NCBI GenBank assembly: GCA_018654255.1
Contig: JABILX010000003.1
Location: 77,030-141,029 of the forward strand
DNA from: Candidatus Peregrinibacteria bacterium
GTDB taxonomy: Bacteria > Patescibacteriota > Gracilibacteria > UBA1369 > LOWO2-01-FULL-3
Length of the DNA: 64,000 nt
Direction of reading: 5' to 3'
The notes under the pieces were generated by a model, which had not been told where the DNA came from, made no database searches, and saw only the letters and a program-made list of their open reading frames with translations. A program made the translations under genes and the position numbers. Shown here piece after piece: positions 37,227 through 45,412 of the stretch; the first letter of the stretch is position 1; every line of letters begins with the position of its first letter.

Positions 37227-37254
37227 ATTATATTGTAAAATTACAATCTGTAAA
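37227..37254 (-). promoter_or_regulatory. Promoter for the 92-aa gene
   Basis: Minus-strand -35 TTTACA, 16-nt spacer, perfect -10 TATAAT. It lies just upstream of the divergent cysteine-rich gene 2. Confidence 0.6.
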
Positions 37255-37267
37255 GCCCCCAATCAAA

Positions 37268-38884
37268 ATGCCACAAGACAAAACCTGTAAAACCTGCTCC
37301 CAATCATTCAGGATCGCCTCAGAGGACGAGCGCTTTTACAAACTCTTCGACGCACCCCACCCAACAAAATGTCCCCAATGCCGCATGATCCGCCGTCTCC
37401 TCGAACGAAATACCAGAACTCTATATACAAGAAAATGCGACGCAACAGGCCAAGAGATAATCTCTCAATACCACGAAGACCACCCATTCCCCGTCTATTT
37501 TTACGAATACTGGTGGAGTGACAAATGGGATGCAAAAAAATACGCCCAAGACATCGACTGGAACAAACCTTTCTTTCCACAATTTGACGAACTAAGAAAA
37601 CGCGTCCCCCACATGTCCGCACACGTTATTGGCCCAACCCTAATTAACAGCAGATACACAAATTGCACAGGATACATCAAAAATTGCTACCTAACCTTCG
37701 AAGCCGATCACAACGAAAACTGCTACTACTCAAATCGAATCTACCACTCCCTAACTTGCGCAGACTGTCTCAATATCTTCAAATGTGAACTCTGCTATGA
37801 ATGTATCGACTGCAGCAATTGCTACAACCTACGATACAGTAATGACTGTGAAAACTGCATCGACAGTTACTTCCTCAGCAACTGCAAATCGTGCAAAGAC
37901 TGCATAGGATGTATCAATCTACGTCACGCCCGATACCAAATCTTCAACGAACAATACACAGAAGAAGACTACAAAGCCAAACTCAAAAAATATGACCTCG
38001 AAACCCTCGAAGGCCGCGCCACTCTCGAGAAAGAAGCCACTGAATTTTTCGCCACGCACCCCCACCGAAACCTTCACGAAGAACTAAACGAAAATTCACT
38101 CGGAGACTATTTATATAATTCAAAAGACGCATACTATTGCTTCGACTGCCGAGACCTGGAAGACTGCCGCTACTGCTCCCGAGTCTCAATGGGCGTAAAA
38201 AACTCAATGGACTACACCGCTTGGGGATCGTCGTCAGAAATGATGTTCGAATGCGCTGCATGTGGTGACCAAAGCTACAATCTAAAATACTGCTCAACCT
38301 GCACAAGCAGCAACTCAGATCTAGAATATTGCCTTCAATGCACAGGCTGCAAAAACTGCTTCGGCTGCATAGGCTTAAACAGAGAAAAGTATTGCATCTT
38401 TAACAAACAATTCACCAAAGAAAAATACGAAGAAACCGTTACCCGCCTCAAAAAACACATGCACTCTACAAAAGAATACGGCGAATTCTTCCCTTCTGAA
38501 ATTTCTGCTTTTGGATACAATGAATCCCTCGCTCAAGAACTCTTTCCTCTCAAAAAAGAAGAAGCCCTCGCCAAAGGCTATCAATGGACAGAGCGCGAAA
38601 AACCAACCCACAACTCATCCAACAAAAAAAATCTCACCTGTACCTCTTGCGACCAAGACTTCCGCACAACAGAACCCGAACTCAAATTCTACAAACAACA
38701 AAACCTCCCTATACCAGAAAAATGCTTCAACTGTCGTCACGAAGAACGTGCAAACAAAAGAAACCCTAAATTCTTCTGGGATCGAAAATGTGACAAATGC
38801 AACACAGAAATCAAAACAACCTATCCACCCGAGACAAAACATCCAATTTACTGCTATGATTGTTACAAAAAAGAGATAAATTAA
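37268..38884 (+). CDS. Cysteine-rich repeat protein 2 (zinc ribbons at both ends)
   Basis: The largest family member (538 aa). Residues 1-70 form a zinc-ribbon-like module (CKTC, then CPQC, with the RNTRTLYTRKC segment). A W-rich linker YWWSDKWDAKKYAQ follows, then two cysteine-repeat halves, each closing with a [CI]GC...Y-x-I-F-N motif, and the GEFFPSEISAFGYNES block that ends other long members. Residues 458-538 then repeat the ribbon (CTSC, CFNC, WDRKCDKC, CYDC). The terminal ribbon is absent in the paralogues, so this looks like a partial duplication or fusion. No signal peptide is seen. Confidence 0.85.
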   Translation: MPQDKTCKTCSQSFRIASEDERFYKLFDAPHPTKCPQCRMIRRLLERNTRTLYTRKCDATGQEIISQYHEDHPFPVYFYEYWWSDKWDAKKYAQDIDWNKPFFPQFDELRKRVPHMSAHVIGPTLINSRYTNCTGYIKNCYLTFEADHNENCYYSNRIYHSLTCADCLNIFKCELCYECIDCSNCYNLRYSNDCENCIDSYFLSNCKSCKDCIGCINLRHARYQIFNEQYTEEDYKAKLKKYDLETLEGRATLEKEATEFFATHPHRNLHEELNENSLGDYLYNSKDAYYCFDCRDLEDCRYCSRVSMGVKNSMDYTAWGSSSEMMFECAACGDQSYNLKYCSTCTSSNSDLEYCLQCTGCKNCFGCIGLNREKYCIFNKQFTKEKYEETVTRLKKHMHSTKEYGEFFPSEISAFGYNESLAQELFPLKKEEALAKGYQWTEREKPTHNSSNKKNLTCTSCDQDFRTTEPELKFYKQQNLPIPEKCFNCRHEERANKRNPKFFWDRKCDKCNTEIKTTYPPETKHPIYCYDCYKKEIN

Positions 38885-38889
38885 ACACA

Positions 38890-39813
38890 ATGCCAACCCC
38901 AGACTTCCAAACCCAATACAAAACCTTAGTCCACGCTTCCCCGCACCTCTCAACACACATCTACCTGTGCACGAACTCTGATTACTCAGACCAACTCAAC
39001 GAATCCAAAAACGCATACATCTGTTTCAACGGATACGGACTTGAGGATTGCATGTACAATTTCGACTCACGCTGGAACAAGGACTGCGCCGATCTAAGCT
39101 ACACAAACAAATGCACCCTCTGCTACGAATGCGTCGACACCGAAGACAGCTACAACTGCAATAAACTCCAGGATTGCGAACACTGCAGAGATTGCTCATA
39201 CTGCTTTGATTGTTTTGGATGCTCAGACTGTTTCGGTTGCGTAGGACTACGAAAAGCCACTCACCACATCTTCAATAAATCAGTCGACAAAAAAGACTAC
39301 CCAGAAGCCCTCACAAAAGCAAAACGACTCACCGAACAACGAATCTATTCCGACCTCGAAAATCTCCGCCTCAAAAACCCACATGTCGCAATGCGAACAA
39401 GACGCTCAGAAAGCTGCTTCGGCAACTACATCTACGACAGTAAAAACGCCTATTACACCTTCAAGTCACACGAACTTCAAGACTGCATGTACATGTACGA
39501 TTCCCGCGGCATGAAAGACTCCGTTGACATCGGCATGCTCCACAAATCCACTCTTATGTACGAATGCATCGAAGCCACCGAAAACTACAACTGCAATTTC
39601 ATTTACTGGTGCGCCAACTGCAACGATTGCGAATACATCATGTACTGTTTCAACTGCGACTACTGCTTCGGCTGCTTCAACCTGAAACACAAACGCTTCC
39701 ATATCTTGAACGAACCGTATGAAGAAAAGGAATATTTTGCTAAAGTCAAAGAGATCAAAAAAGCACTACGAGAACAGAACAACTACAAAAATTTCTTACC
39801 GGATATAATCTAA
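38890..39813 (+). CDS. Cysteine-rich repeat protein 3 (short form)
   Basis: 307 residues, about 27 cysteines, related to protein 1. It starts MPTPDFQTQYKTLVHASPHL and has two halves, each with an N-A-Y-x-x-F/C opening (SKNAYICFNGYGLEDCMYN and SKNAYYTFKSHELQDCMYM) and a CFGC...HxxFN or HILN ending. The two openings are nearly the same, which shows an internal duplication. I chose the ATG at 38890, 5 nt after gene 2, because an upstream ATG overlaps gene 2 and adds non-family residues. Confidence 0.85.
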   Translation: MPTPDFQTQYKTLVHASPHLSTHIYLCTNSDYSDQLNESKNAYICFNGYGLEDCMYNFDSRWNKDCADLSYTNKCTLCYECVDTEDSYNCNKLQDCEHCRDCSYCFDCFGCSDCFGCVGLRKATHHIFNKSVDKKDYPEALTKAKRLTEQRIYSDLENLRLKNPHVAMRTRRSESCFGNYIYDSKNAYYTFKSHELQDCMYMYDSRGMKDSVDIGMLHKSTLMYECIEATENYNCNFIYWCANCNDCEYIMYCFNCDYCFGCFNLKHKRFHILNEPYEEKEYFAKVKEIKKALREQNNYKNFLPDII

Positions 39814-39829
39814 ATTAATCATACCAACA

Positions 39830-40084
39830 ATAACCCAACTCCAAAAAGAAATAGACGCCCTAAAAGAACGAAACCACCGAGTCGAAGAAGACAAAGCTTG
39901 GGAAACCAGTTGGACCAGACGCATCATCATACTCGGACTCACATATCTAGTAATTTTAGTCTTTTTCCTAATATCAAATCTACCAGATCCATATTTGAAT
40001 TCAATAGTACCAACAGCAGCATTCATACTTTCAACTTCAAGCTTACCCCTCTTCAAGAAAATTTGGGTAAAATTTAAAAAATGA
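39830..40084 (+). CDS. Small membrane protein with non-standard start
   Basis: An open frame of 84 codons begins after a stop at 39806 and has no ATG, GTG or TTG at its head. The likely start is ATA at 39830, or ATA/ATC at 39821/39818. The product reads TQLQKEIDALKERNHRVEEDKAWETSW in two parts, then a membrane helix (IIILGLTYLVILVFFLIS) and a second hydrophobic stretch ending with basic residues. Charged helix plus two membrane segments is a coherent protein. It ends with an ATGA overlap onto cysteine-rich gene 4, so the two are translationally coupled. Confidence 0.6.
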   Translation: MTQLQKEIDALKERNHRVEEDKAWETSWTRRIIILGLTYLVILVFFLISNLPDPYLNSIVPTAAFILSTSSLPLFKKIWVKFKK

Positions 40085-41358
40085 CCGAAAAAACCTGCAA
40101 AAACTGCACCTCCCCCTTTGAAGTCACACAAGAGGACCAATCTTTTTACAAACGCCTCAAAGTCCCACCCCCAACCTTCTGCCCAACCTGCCGCCTCCAA
40201 CGCAGGCTCGCCTGGCGTAACGAACGCCACCTCTATAACAACACGTGTAAAAAATGCGGAACAAACATTATTGCCCTCTACCAAAAAAACACCGAATACA
40301 CCGTCTACTGTCAAAAATGCTGGTGGTCTTTCGACTGGGACCCACGTCAATACGCACAAGAAATCAACTTCAACCGTCCATTTTTCGAACAATGGGGAGA
40401 ACTATTCAAAAAAGTTCCCGTAATCAACCTCAACAATGAACGCACAAGTATGGTCAACAGCGATTATTGCAATTACGTAACCGACGCCAAAAACTGCTAC
40501 CTCGTATTCGCTGCAAACTTCCTCGAGGATTGCATGCACAGCGACTATATTTGGGAATCAAAAGACACCGTCGACTGCAGCAATTCAACCGCGCTCGAAC
40601 TATGCTACGAATGTACAGACTGCGACCGATGCTACAATTGCAACTACGTAACAAACTCACAAGGATGCTCAGACTGTCACCTAGGATACGATCTCAAAAA
40701 CTGCGACAACTGCTTCGCCTGTGTCCAACTCAGAAACAAACGATACCACTTTCTCAATAAAAAACTCGAAGAAGAAGAATACAAAAACCGCGTGAAAAAA
40801 ACCTTAGCCAACCCCACACTCCTCGCCCAAACCCAAAAAGAATTCGAAGAACTCAATCTAGAACATCCCCGCGAATACACCAGACAACTCCGCTGTGAAA
40901 ACAGCACCGGAAACGCAATAAAAAACTGTAAAAACTGCCACTCTTGCTTCGAAGGATACGGAGGAGAAGATCTCAAATGGGTCGACAACTTCCCAGGCGA
41001 CACAAAAGACAGTTACGACATCTCGGGCTGTGCGGAAATCCAACTCTGCTACGACTCAGCCTGCGTCGGCCTACCCGCATACAACATGCGATTCTGCAAT
41101 ATGATCCTAAACGGCGGCCGCGACATGACCTACTGTGCATTCATGGATGTAGGCCGCGAACAATTCGGCTGCATCGGTACAAAAAAAGCAAAACACTGCA
41201 TACTAAACAAACAATATTCAAAAGCAGAATACGAACGCCTCGTCCAAAAGCTCATCGCCCACATGACCGAAACCGGCGAATGGGGCGAATTCTTCCCAGC
41301 AGAACTCTCACCTTTCAAGTATGAAGAAACTGTAGCTAATTTGTATTTTCCACGTTAG
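40081..41358 (+). CDS. Cysteine-rich repeat protein 4 (long form)
   Basis: 425 residues. The N-terminal ribbon is CKNCTSPFEVTQEDQSFYK, then CPTCRLQRRLAWRNERHLY and CKKC. The linker has CWWSFDWDPRQYAQ. Two cysteine-repeat halves follow, the first ending CFACVQLRNKRYHFLNK and the second FGCIGTKKAKHCILNKQ, and the C-terminal block is GEFFPAELSPFKYEET. It is preceded by a membrane-protein gene that overlaps its start by 4 nt. It converges with the minus-strand 270-aa gene, overlapping by 4 nt. Confidence 0.85.
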   Translation: MTEKTCKNCTSPFEVTQEDQSFYKRLKVPPPTFCPTCRLQRRLAWRNERHLYNNTCKKCGTNIIALYQKNTEYTVYCQKCWWSFDWDPRQYAQEINFNRPFFEQWGELFKKVPVINLNNERTSMVNSDYCNYVTDAKNCYLVFAANFLEDCMHSDYIWESKDTVDCSNSTALELCYECTDCDRCYNCNYVTNSQGCSDCHLGYDLKNCDNCFACVQLRNKRYHFLNKKLEEEEYKNRVKKTLANPTLLAQTQKEFEELNLEHPREYTRQLRCENSTGNAIKNCKNCHSCFEGYGGEDLKWVDNFPGDTKDSYDISGCAEIQLCYDSACVGLPAYNMRFCNMILNGGRDMTYCAFMDVGREQFGCIGTKKAKHCILNKQYSKAEYERLVQKLIAHMTETGEWGEFFPAELSPFKYEETVANLYFPR

Positions 41359-42167
41359 GAGAAATTATCTATAGTCCTAGCCAGAATTTTCAGAATCCCT
41401 TTCCCACTTCCTTTTTCAATACCTTTATACTCAGCAACATACAATAAATAAACAAGCTTATTCAACAAAGTAACAAAAGTCTTTTCCGTTATTTTTTCTT
41501 GCCTTTCTTCTACCAAAGATAGAACCCCTGCCACAAACTCCGACCGTCTCCTAATACTCGAAATTGTAATCCCAAAAGAATTCTTAAAAGAATTCATGAC
41601 CTTCACTATTTCTGATTTAACCACAGACACAGGGATAAGTTGTTCTCCCAAAGGGAATTTCATCAAATCTTTAGAGTCAGGCAACGATTCATTCTTATCA
41701 AAAATATAATTTCCAAGAGAAAAACCTACGGTAGACATCGGTGCCGGAGCCACAATCAGAGGACTAAAACCAACATAACGCCGTTTCCATGGCATTCTCA
41801 CCTGACACATTGCATAAACTTCCAATGATTCTTTAAACAAAAGCATGTATTCATGTACATCCATAAAAAAACTATCTACTTGCTCCTGGTCAGAAAAATC
41901 TATTTTGACAGAAGCTTCAATTATTGCTGATTTGACACTTTTATAAGTCAAATCCATATCAGGAATATTTTCCCCCATAATTCTAGATAACATCAAGTCA
42001 ACAGAATGAAACCACTGTGCACAGCTTTTTTCAACACATCTTTCAACCTCCATACTTTCAATAACTTTAACCCTTTCAGCCTTTTGAGATTTACCAACAA
42101 GACGCACAGACTTTAAACGAGACTGAGCTTCCTCCTTTCTTGGTTCCTGTTTTTCAAACTCTTCCAT
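41355..42167 (-). CDS. Hypothetical protein (270 aa)
   Basis: Unrecognised. A basic N-terminus (residues 1-50, many Glu, Lys and Arg) is followed by helical regions. The middle stretch PLIVAPAPMSTVGFSLGNYIF is more hydrophobic, but there is no clear membrane helix. The C-terminus contains LNKLVYLLYVAEYKGIEK. There is no signal peptide. It stands between the toxin-antitoxin pair and cysteine-rich gene 4. Confidence 0.65.
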   Translation of the reverse strand: MEEFEKQEPRKEEAQSRLKSVRLVGKSQKAERVKVIESMEVERCVEKSCAQWFHSVDLMLSRIMGENIPDMDLTYKSVKSAIIEASVKIDFSDQEQVDSFFMDVHEYMLLFKESLEVYAMCQVRMPWKRRYVGFSPLIVAPAPMSTVGFSLGNYIFDKNESLPDSKDLMKFPLGEQLIPVSVVKSEIVKVMNSFKNSFGITISSIRRRSEFVAGVLSLVEERQEKITEKTFVTLLNKLVYLLYVAEYKGIEKGSGKGILKILARTIDNFS

Positions 42168-42265
42168 ATTATTTTTTTACAAAGACACTTGAAAGACACA
42201 ATCACACATACATTACACAATGTTTTCACCAAAAAAGCAACACCCTCGAGTCTCTCTACAACAAG

Positions 42266-42544
42266 CTAATCCCCCACATTTTCCACTTCCTCATAAACCT
42301 TAGACCTGTGCTTAATAGCCAAAACCCTCACAACCTTTCCAACTATTTTAAAAACAACCCGATAATCCCCTACTCTCAAACTTCGATAACCTTTAAGAGA
42401 CCTCCTAAGAGGCTTTCCAAATGTTTCCGGCGCTGACACAAGCTTACTTTCAATACTTTTTCTCACTCTATCCTTTTCCTTTTTTCCAAGACGAGGAATA
42501 TCTTCTCTCACAACAAGCCCATGGTATTCAATCGAATATATCAT
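42266..42544 (-). CDS. ParE/RelE-family toxin
   Basis: 92 residues beginning MIYSIEYHGLVVREDIPRL. It has the typical small-toxin layout: a first strand, two helices with VRKSIESKL, then GKPLRRSLKGYRSLRVGDYRVVF and a final strand VLAIKHRSKVYE. Such toxins act on gyrase or on ribosome-bound mRNA, and sequence alone does not say which. I chose the ATG at 42544, which overlaps the antitoxin stop (ATGA), over a TTG 6 nt upstream. Confidence 0.85.
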   Translation of the reverse strand: MIYSIEYHGLVVREDIPRLGKKEKDRVRKSIESKLVSAPETFGKPLRRSLKGYRSLRVGDYRVVFKIVGKVVRVLAIKHRSKVYEEVENVGD

Positions 42545-42762
42545 GACCAAGCTTTATCATGAGAAATATATTTAGCCTTTTCAGTATCACGCTCTTCCGC
42601 AACCATATTGAGCATATCTGCCTCATCAATCTCAATCGCAATCTTAACAAGCTCACTTGCTTTAGTAGCGACAGGGACATTATCCCTATCTGCAAGCAAC
42701 TCCAAAGCTTTCTCAATTTCCTCAGAAAGTGTAATATTTACACGCTTTTTTGTAGTAGGCAT
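42541..42762 (-). CDS. Ribbon-helix-helix antitoxin
   Basis: 73 residues, MPTTKKRVNITLSEEIEKAL. The short N-terminal strand KRVNITL and the two following helices (EEIEKALELLADRDN and ATKASELVKIAIEI) form a ribbon-helix-helix DNA-binding domain. The acidic C-terminus should wrap the toxin. It precedes the toxin with a 4-nt overlap, as in type II modules. An operator-like repeat lies in the promoter, which fits autorepression. Confidence 0.85.
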   Translation of the reverse strand: MPTTKKRVNITLSEEIEKALELLADRDNVPVATKASELVKIAIEIDEADMLNMVAEERDTEKAKYISHDKAWS

Positions 42763-42790
42763 AAAATTTAGTTTAAATTACCACAAAACC

Positions 42791-42820
42791 AGTGTAACAC
42801 AAGTGTATCACCTATGTCAA
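42791..42820 (-). promoter_or_regulatory. Toxin-antitoxin promoter with operator-like repeat
   Basis: Minus-strand -35 TTGACA (42815-42820), 18-nt spacer, -10 TACACT (42791-42796). On the plus strand AGTGTAACAC (42791-42800) and AGTGTATCAC (42802-42811) form an 11-bp-period repeat of near-palindromes covering the -10 and spacer, as expected for ribbon-helix-helix binding. The -35 overlaps the start codon of the divergent cysteine-rich gene 5. Confidence 0.55.
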
Positions 42821-44085
42821 CAGCCAATATCTGCAAAACCTGCTCCGCCCCCTTCCAAATCACCTCAAAAGATGAAGAATTCTACAAACACTTAAAAGTC
42901 CCTCATCCAACACTCTGCCCAGCCTGCAGTAGCCAACGCCGCCTCGCGTACCGAAACGAAAACTGTCTACACAAAAACACCTGCCACCTCTGCAAAAAAC
43001 CAATGATATCAGTTTTCCATAAAAACACCCCTTACACAGTCTACTGCAACAATTGCTGGTGGTCAGACAAGTGGGATCCCATGGACTATGGCAAAAAACC
43101 AGACTTCAGCAACCCATTTTTCAACCAATTCTACAAACTCCAAAAATCAATCCCCCACTTCACACTCTTCCAAGACGGTACCTCAGAAAACTGCGAATAC
43201 ACAAATTTCGGCCTCTTCAACAAAAATTGCTACATGTCTATGTGTGGATACAGTGAAGACATTTACTACTCGTCGGTGATAATTAAATCAAAATCCTGCA
43301 TGGACTGCAAAAGAGCATTCTCTTGCGAACTTTGCTATGAATGTATTGAGTGTGACACCTGCTACAACCTAGACTTCGGAAAAGATTGCGCAAACTGCGT
43401 AGACAGCCAATTTCTCGAAGACTGTATAGGATGCAACCACTGCTTTTGTTGTGCAGGACTACGCCACAAAAAATACTGCTTCCAAAACAAACAACTCACA
43501 CGCCAAGAATACGAAAAACGTTTAGCCAAAACAAAACCCCTAGACACTAAACATTGGCAAACCCAACTCACAAACCTTGCCCAATCCGTCCCAAAAAACT
43601 ATATGCACGGCAACACCAATGAAAATTCAACCGGCAACTACTTAAACAATACAAAAAACTGCACCGAATGCTTCGATTGCGGCCACATGGAAGACTCAGC
43701 GTATTGTGATACCTGCGGACTTCAGGTCAAAGACGCATACAGAAGCACAAATTGCGGAGTAGGATCAGAACTATGCTATGAAGTAAACGGCGTAACCGCC
43801 CACCACAATTGCATCGCAATCTATTTTGCACGATCCCTATCAGATTGCCAATATTGCCAATACTGCTTCAACTCAAAAGACCTCTTCGGTTGCATCGGCC
43901 TCAACCAAAAACGCTACTGCATATTTAACCGTCAATACACAAAAGAAGAATATCACCAAACACGCAAACGCCTAATCACCCACATGCTAGAAACCGGTGA
44001 ATACGGAGAATTCTTCCCAATAAAAAACTCTCCATACCCATACAAAGACACTGTTGCAATGGATTATTTTTCAAAACAAACCTAA
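42814..44085 (+). CDS. Cysteine-rich repeat protein 5 (long form)
   Basis: 423 residues. The N-terminal ribbon is CKTCSAPFQITSKDEEFYKH, CPACSSQRRLAYRNENCLH, CHLCKK. The linker is CWWSDKWDPMDYGKKPD. Two cysteine-repeat halves end CFCCAGLRHKKYCFQNKQ and LFGCIGLNQKRYCIFNRQ, and the final block is GEFFPIKNSPYPYKDT. It is closest to protein 4 in layout. Its ATG overlaps the -35 of the toxin-antitoxin promoter. It converges with the 395-aa gene with a 4-nt overlap. Confidence 0.85.
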   Translation: MSTANICKTCSAPFQITSKDEEFYKHLKVPHPTLCPACSSQRRLAYRNENCLHKNTCHLCKKPMISVFHKNTPYTVYCNNCWWSDKWDPMDYGKKPDFSNPFFNQFYKLQKSIPHFTLFQDGTSENCEYTNFGLFNKNCYMSMCGYSEDIYYSSVIIKSKSCMDCKRAFSCELCYECIECDTCYNLDFGKDCANCVDSQFLEDCIGCNHCFCCAGLRHKKYCFQNKQLTRQEYEKRLAKTKPLDTKHWQTQLTNLAQSVPKNYMHGNTNENSTGNYLNNTKNCTECFDCGHMEDSAYCDTCGLQVKDAYRSTNCGVGSELCYEVNGVTAHHNCIAIYFARSLSDCQYCQYCFNSKDLFGCIGLNQKRYCIFNRQYTKEEYHQTRKRLITHMLETGEYGEFFPIKNSPYPYKDTVAMDYFSKQT

Positions 44086-45269
44086 AACCTCGGCCCATCA
44101 GGATCTCCAGCAATATCATTGTGCCAATCACCTTCAACAACCTTAGGCTTTCTCGAATGCACCTCCACAAGAGGCTTAGTATGATCATAGTCCTCCGGCG
44201 GACTATCGTCACGAGGACCCCTTATCAAATCCTCCATTCCAAGCTCATCATGCAAACACGCCAGAATAGCATCAGAAACATTTTTCGAAACCTGTTGAGT
44301 TGGTTTAGCAAGCCTTCTGCCTCCAGGTTTAGCAGGATCTTCAATAGTAGCTCTCAGCTCTCCAAATTCAGGAATCTTAACAATATTCGCAAACACTCGC
44401 CCTCCAGGAACAAGACGCTTAACCTCTTCACGAACCCAAAAACGATAACTTTCAGCAGTTTCTTCTTCAGCTAACCCAATACTATCTGGACCATTCATAT
44501 CTTCTGTATCAGCACCCTCAGATAATTTGAAGGGCGAAGTTCTAGGAGTAAAGTGAACAGCAATACTATCTGGATCCTTCATGTCTTCTGGATCAGCACC
44601 CCAAGATAATCTAAAAGGCAAAGTTCTAGGAGTAAAATGAACAGCAATATCCTCTCCCTCACTCAAAGAAATATCATGACAACTACCCTCATCCTCAATC
44701 AAAAACTGATCAGCATTCAATTTTGAAACAACTTCCACGAATTCCGCCTTTTTCTCCTCATTCATATCATAGAGTTGAGCAGCCAAAAGCAGAGACGGAC
44801 ACCTCACACGAAGGCGCGACAAATCGACCCCTCTCGCCTCTAAAATTTCAACAATTTTTGGTAAATTTCTTGTCACAAAACGATCAACTACAATCACCCC
44901 TTCCTCAGGAATTTCAAACCCATCTCCAAAACAAGCCTCAACATCGCTACTCGGCGCATCATTAGCCCCATATCCTCTGAAACCAGTAAGAACTCTGTGA
45001 ACATTAAATACTAACTCTGCCGCATCGTACAAACCCCCATCAATCATACTCTGAAATAAAGCCTGTGCTCTTACCTGATGTTCATGAGCTTTTTTATCCA
45101 CAACCTCATCACTCTCATCATCATTAACGTTCAATTGCTTTAAATAATCAACCAACATAACCTTGGTCGATTCATCAAAATCAACTTCATTAGCATAATC
45201 TTTAATCCAACCCCCAGGCTCTTCGAACATCCAGTGATCCGTTATTTTTCCCTCAATAGTTGTTTCCAT
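44082..45269 (-). CDS. Hypothetical protein with internal 28-aa repeat (395 aa)
   Basis: Unrecognised and acidic. Around residues 208-265 a 28-residue unit beginning IAVHFTPRT occurs twice, from an imperfect 84-bp tandem duplication. The region before it (residues 130-200) is helical. The segment after it, with VKRLVPGGRVFANIVKI, resembles a strand-turn in some methyltransferases, but the SAM motif is not seen. The C-terminus is proline and aspartate rich. It has a good promoter of its own at 45311-45338. Confidence 0.65.
   Translation of the reverse strand: METTIEGKITDHWMFEEPGGWIKDYANEVDFDESTKVMLVDYLKQLNVNDDESDEVVDKKAHEHQVRAQALFQSMIDGGLYDAAELVFNVHRVLTGFRGYGANDAPSSDVEACFGDGFEIPEEGVIVVDRFVTRNLPKIVEILEARGVDLSRLRVRCPSLLLAAQLYDMNEEKKAEFVEVVSKLNADQFLIEDEGSCHDISLSEGEDIAVHFTPRTLPFRLSWGADPEDMKDPDSIAVHFTPRTSPFKLSEGADTEDMNGPDSIGLAEEETAESYRFWVREEVKRLVPGGRVFANIVKIPEFGELRATIEDPAKPGGRRLAKPTQQVSKNVSDAILACLHDELGMEDLIRGPRDDSPPEDYDHTKPLVEVHSRKPKVVEGDWHNDIAGDPDGPRF
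44479..44646. repeat. Imperfect 84-bp tandem repeat, two copies
   Basis: Units 44479-44562 and 44563-44646 within the 395-aa gene, both beginning ATACTATCTGGA. Several substitutions separate them, so this duplication is older than the 42-bp repeat at 33591. Confidence 0.9.
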
Positions 45270-45310
45270 ATTTTTTGGTTAAATACTTTTTGATTAACTT
45301 TCAGACGAGA

Positions 45311-45338
45311 ATCATACAGTAAACCACCAAGAAGTCAA
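45311..45338 (-). promoter_or_regulatory. Promoter for the 395-aa gene
   Basis: Minus-strand -35 TTGACT, 16-nt spacer, -10 TATGAT. Confidence 0.6.
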
Positions 45339-45400
45339 CCCTTTCGGCATTCTGAGAAGCCAGGGCTTCACCGCCTCTTTCGTACAAACAACTTATAAGA

Positions 45401-45406
45401 TATAAT
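45401..45406 (+). promoter_or_regulatory. TATAAT box immediately before trmD
   Basis: A perfect -10 TATAAT ends 6 nt before the trmD ATG, so the transcript would start at or next to the start codon and be leaderless. The -35 is weak (TTTCGT with a 17-nt spacer). Confidence 0.4.
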
Positions 45407-45412
45407 CCAACC

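Noticed and set aside
35276-41324. Shadow frames within the cysteine-rich genes rich in Arg, Thr or Leu
   Set aside because: They mirror the Cys/Asn/Tyr codon repeats in other frames. The in-frame products have conserved motifs across five paralogues, the shadows do not.
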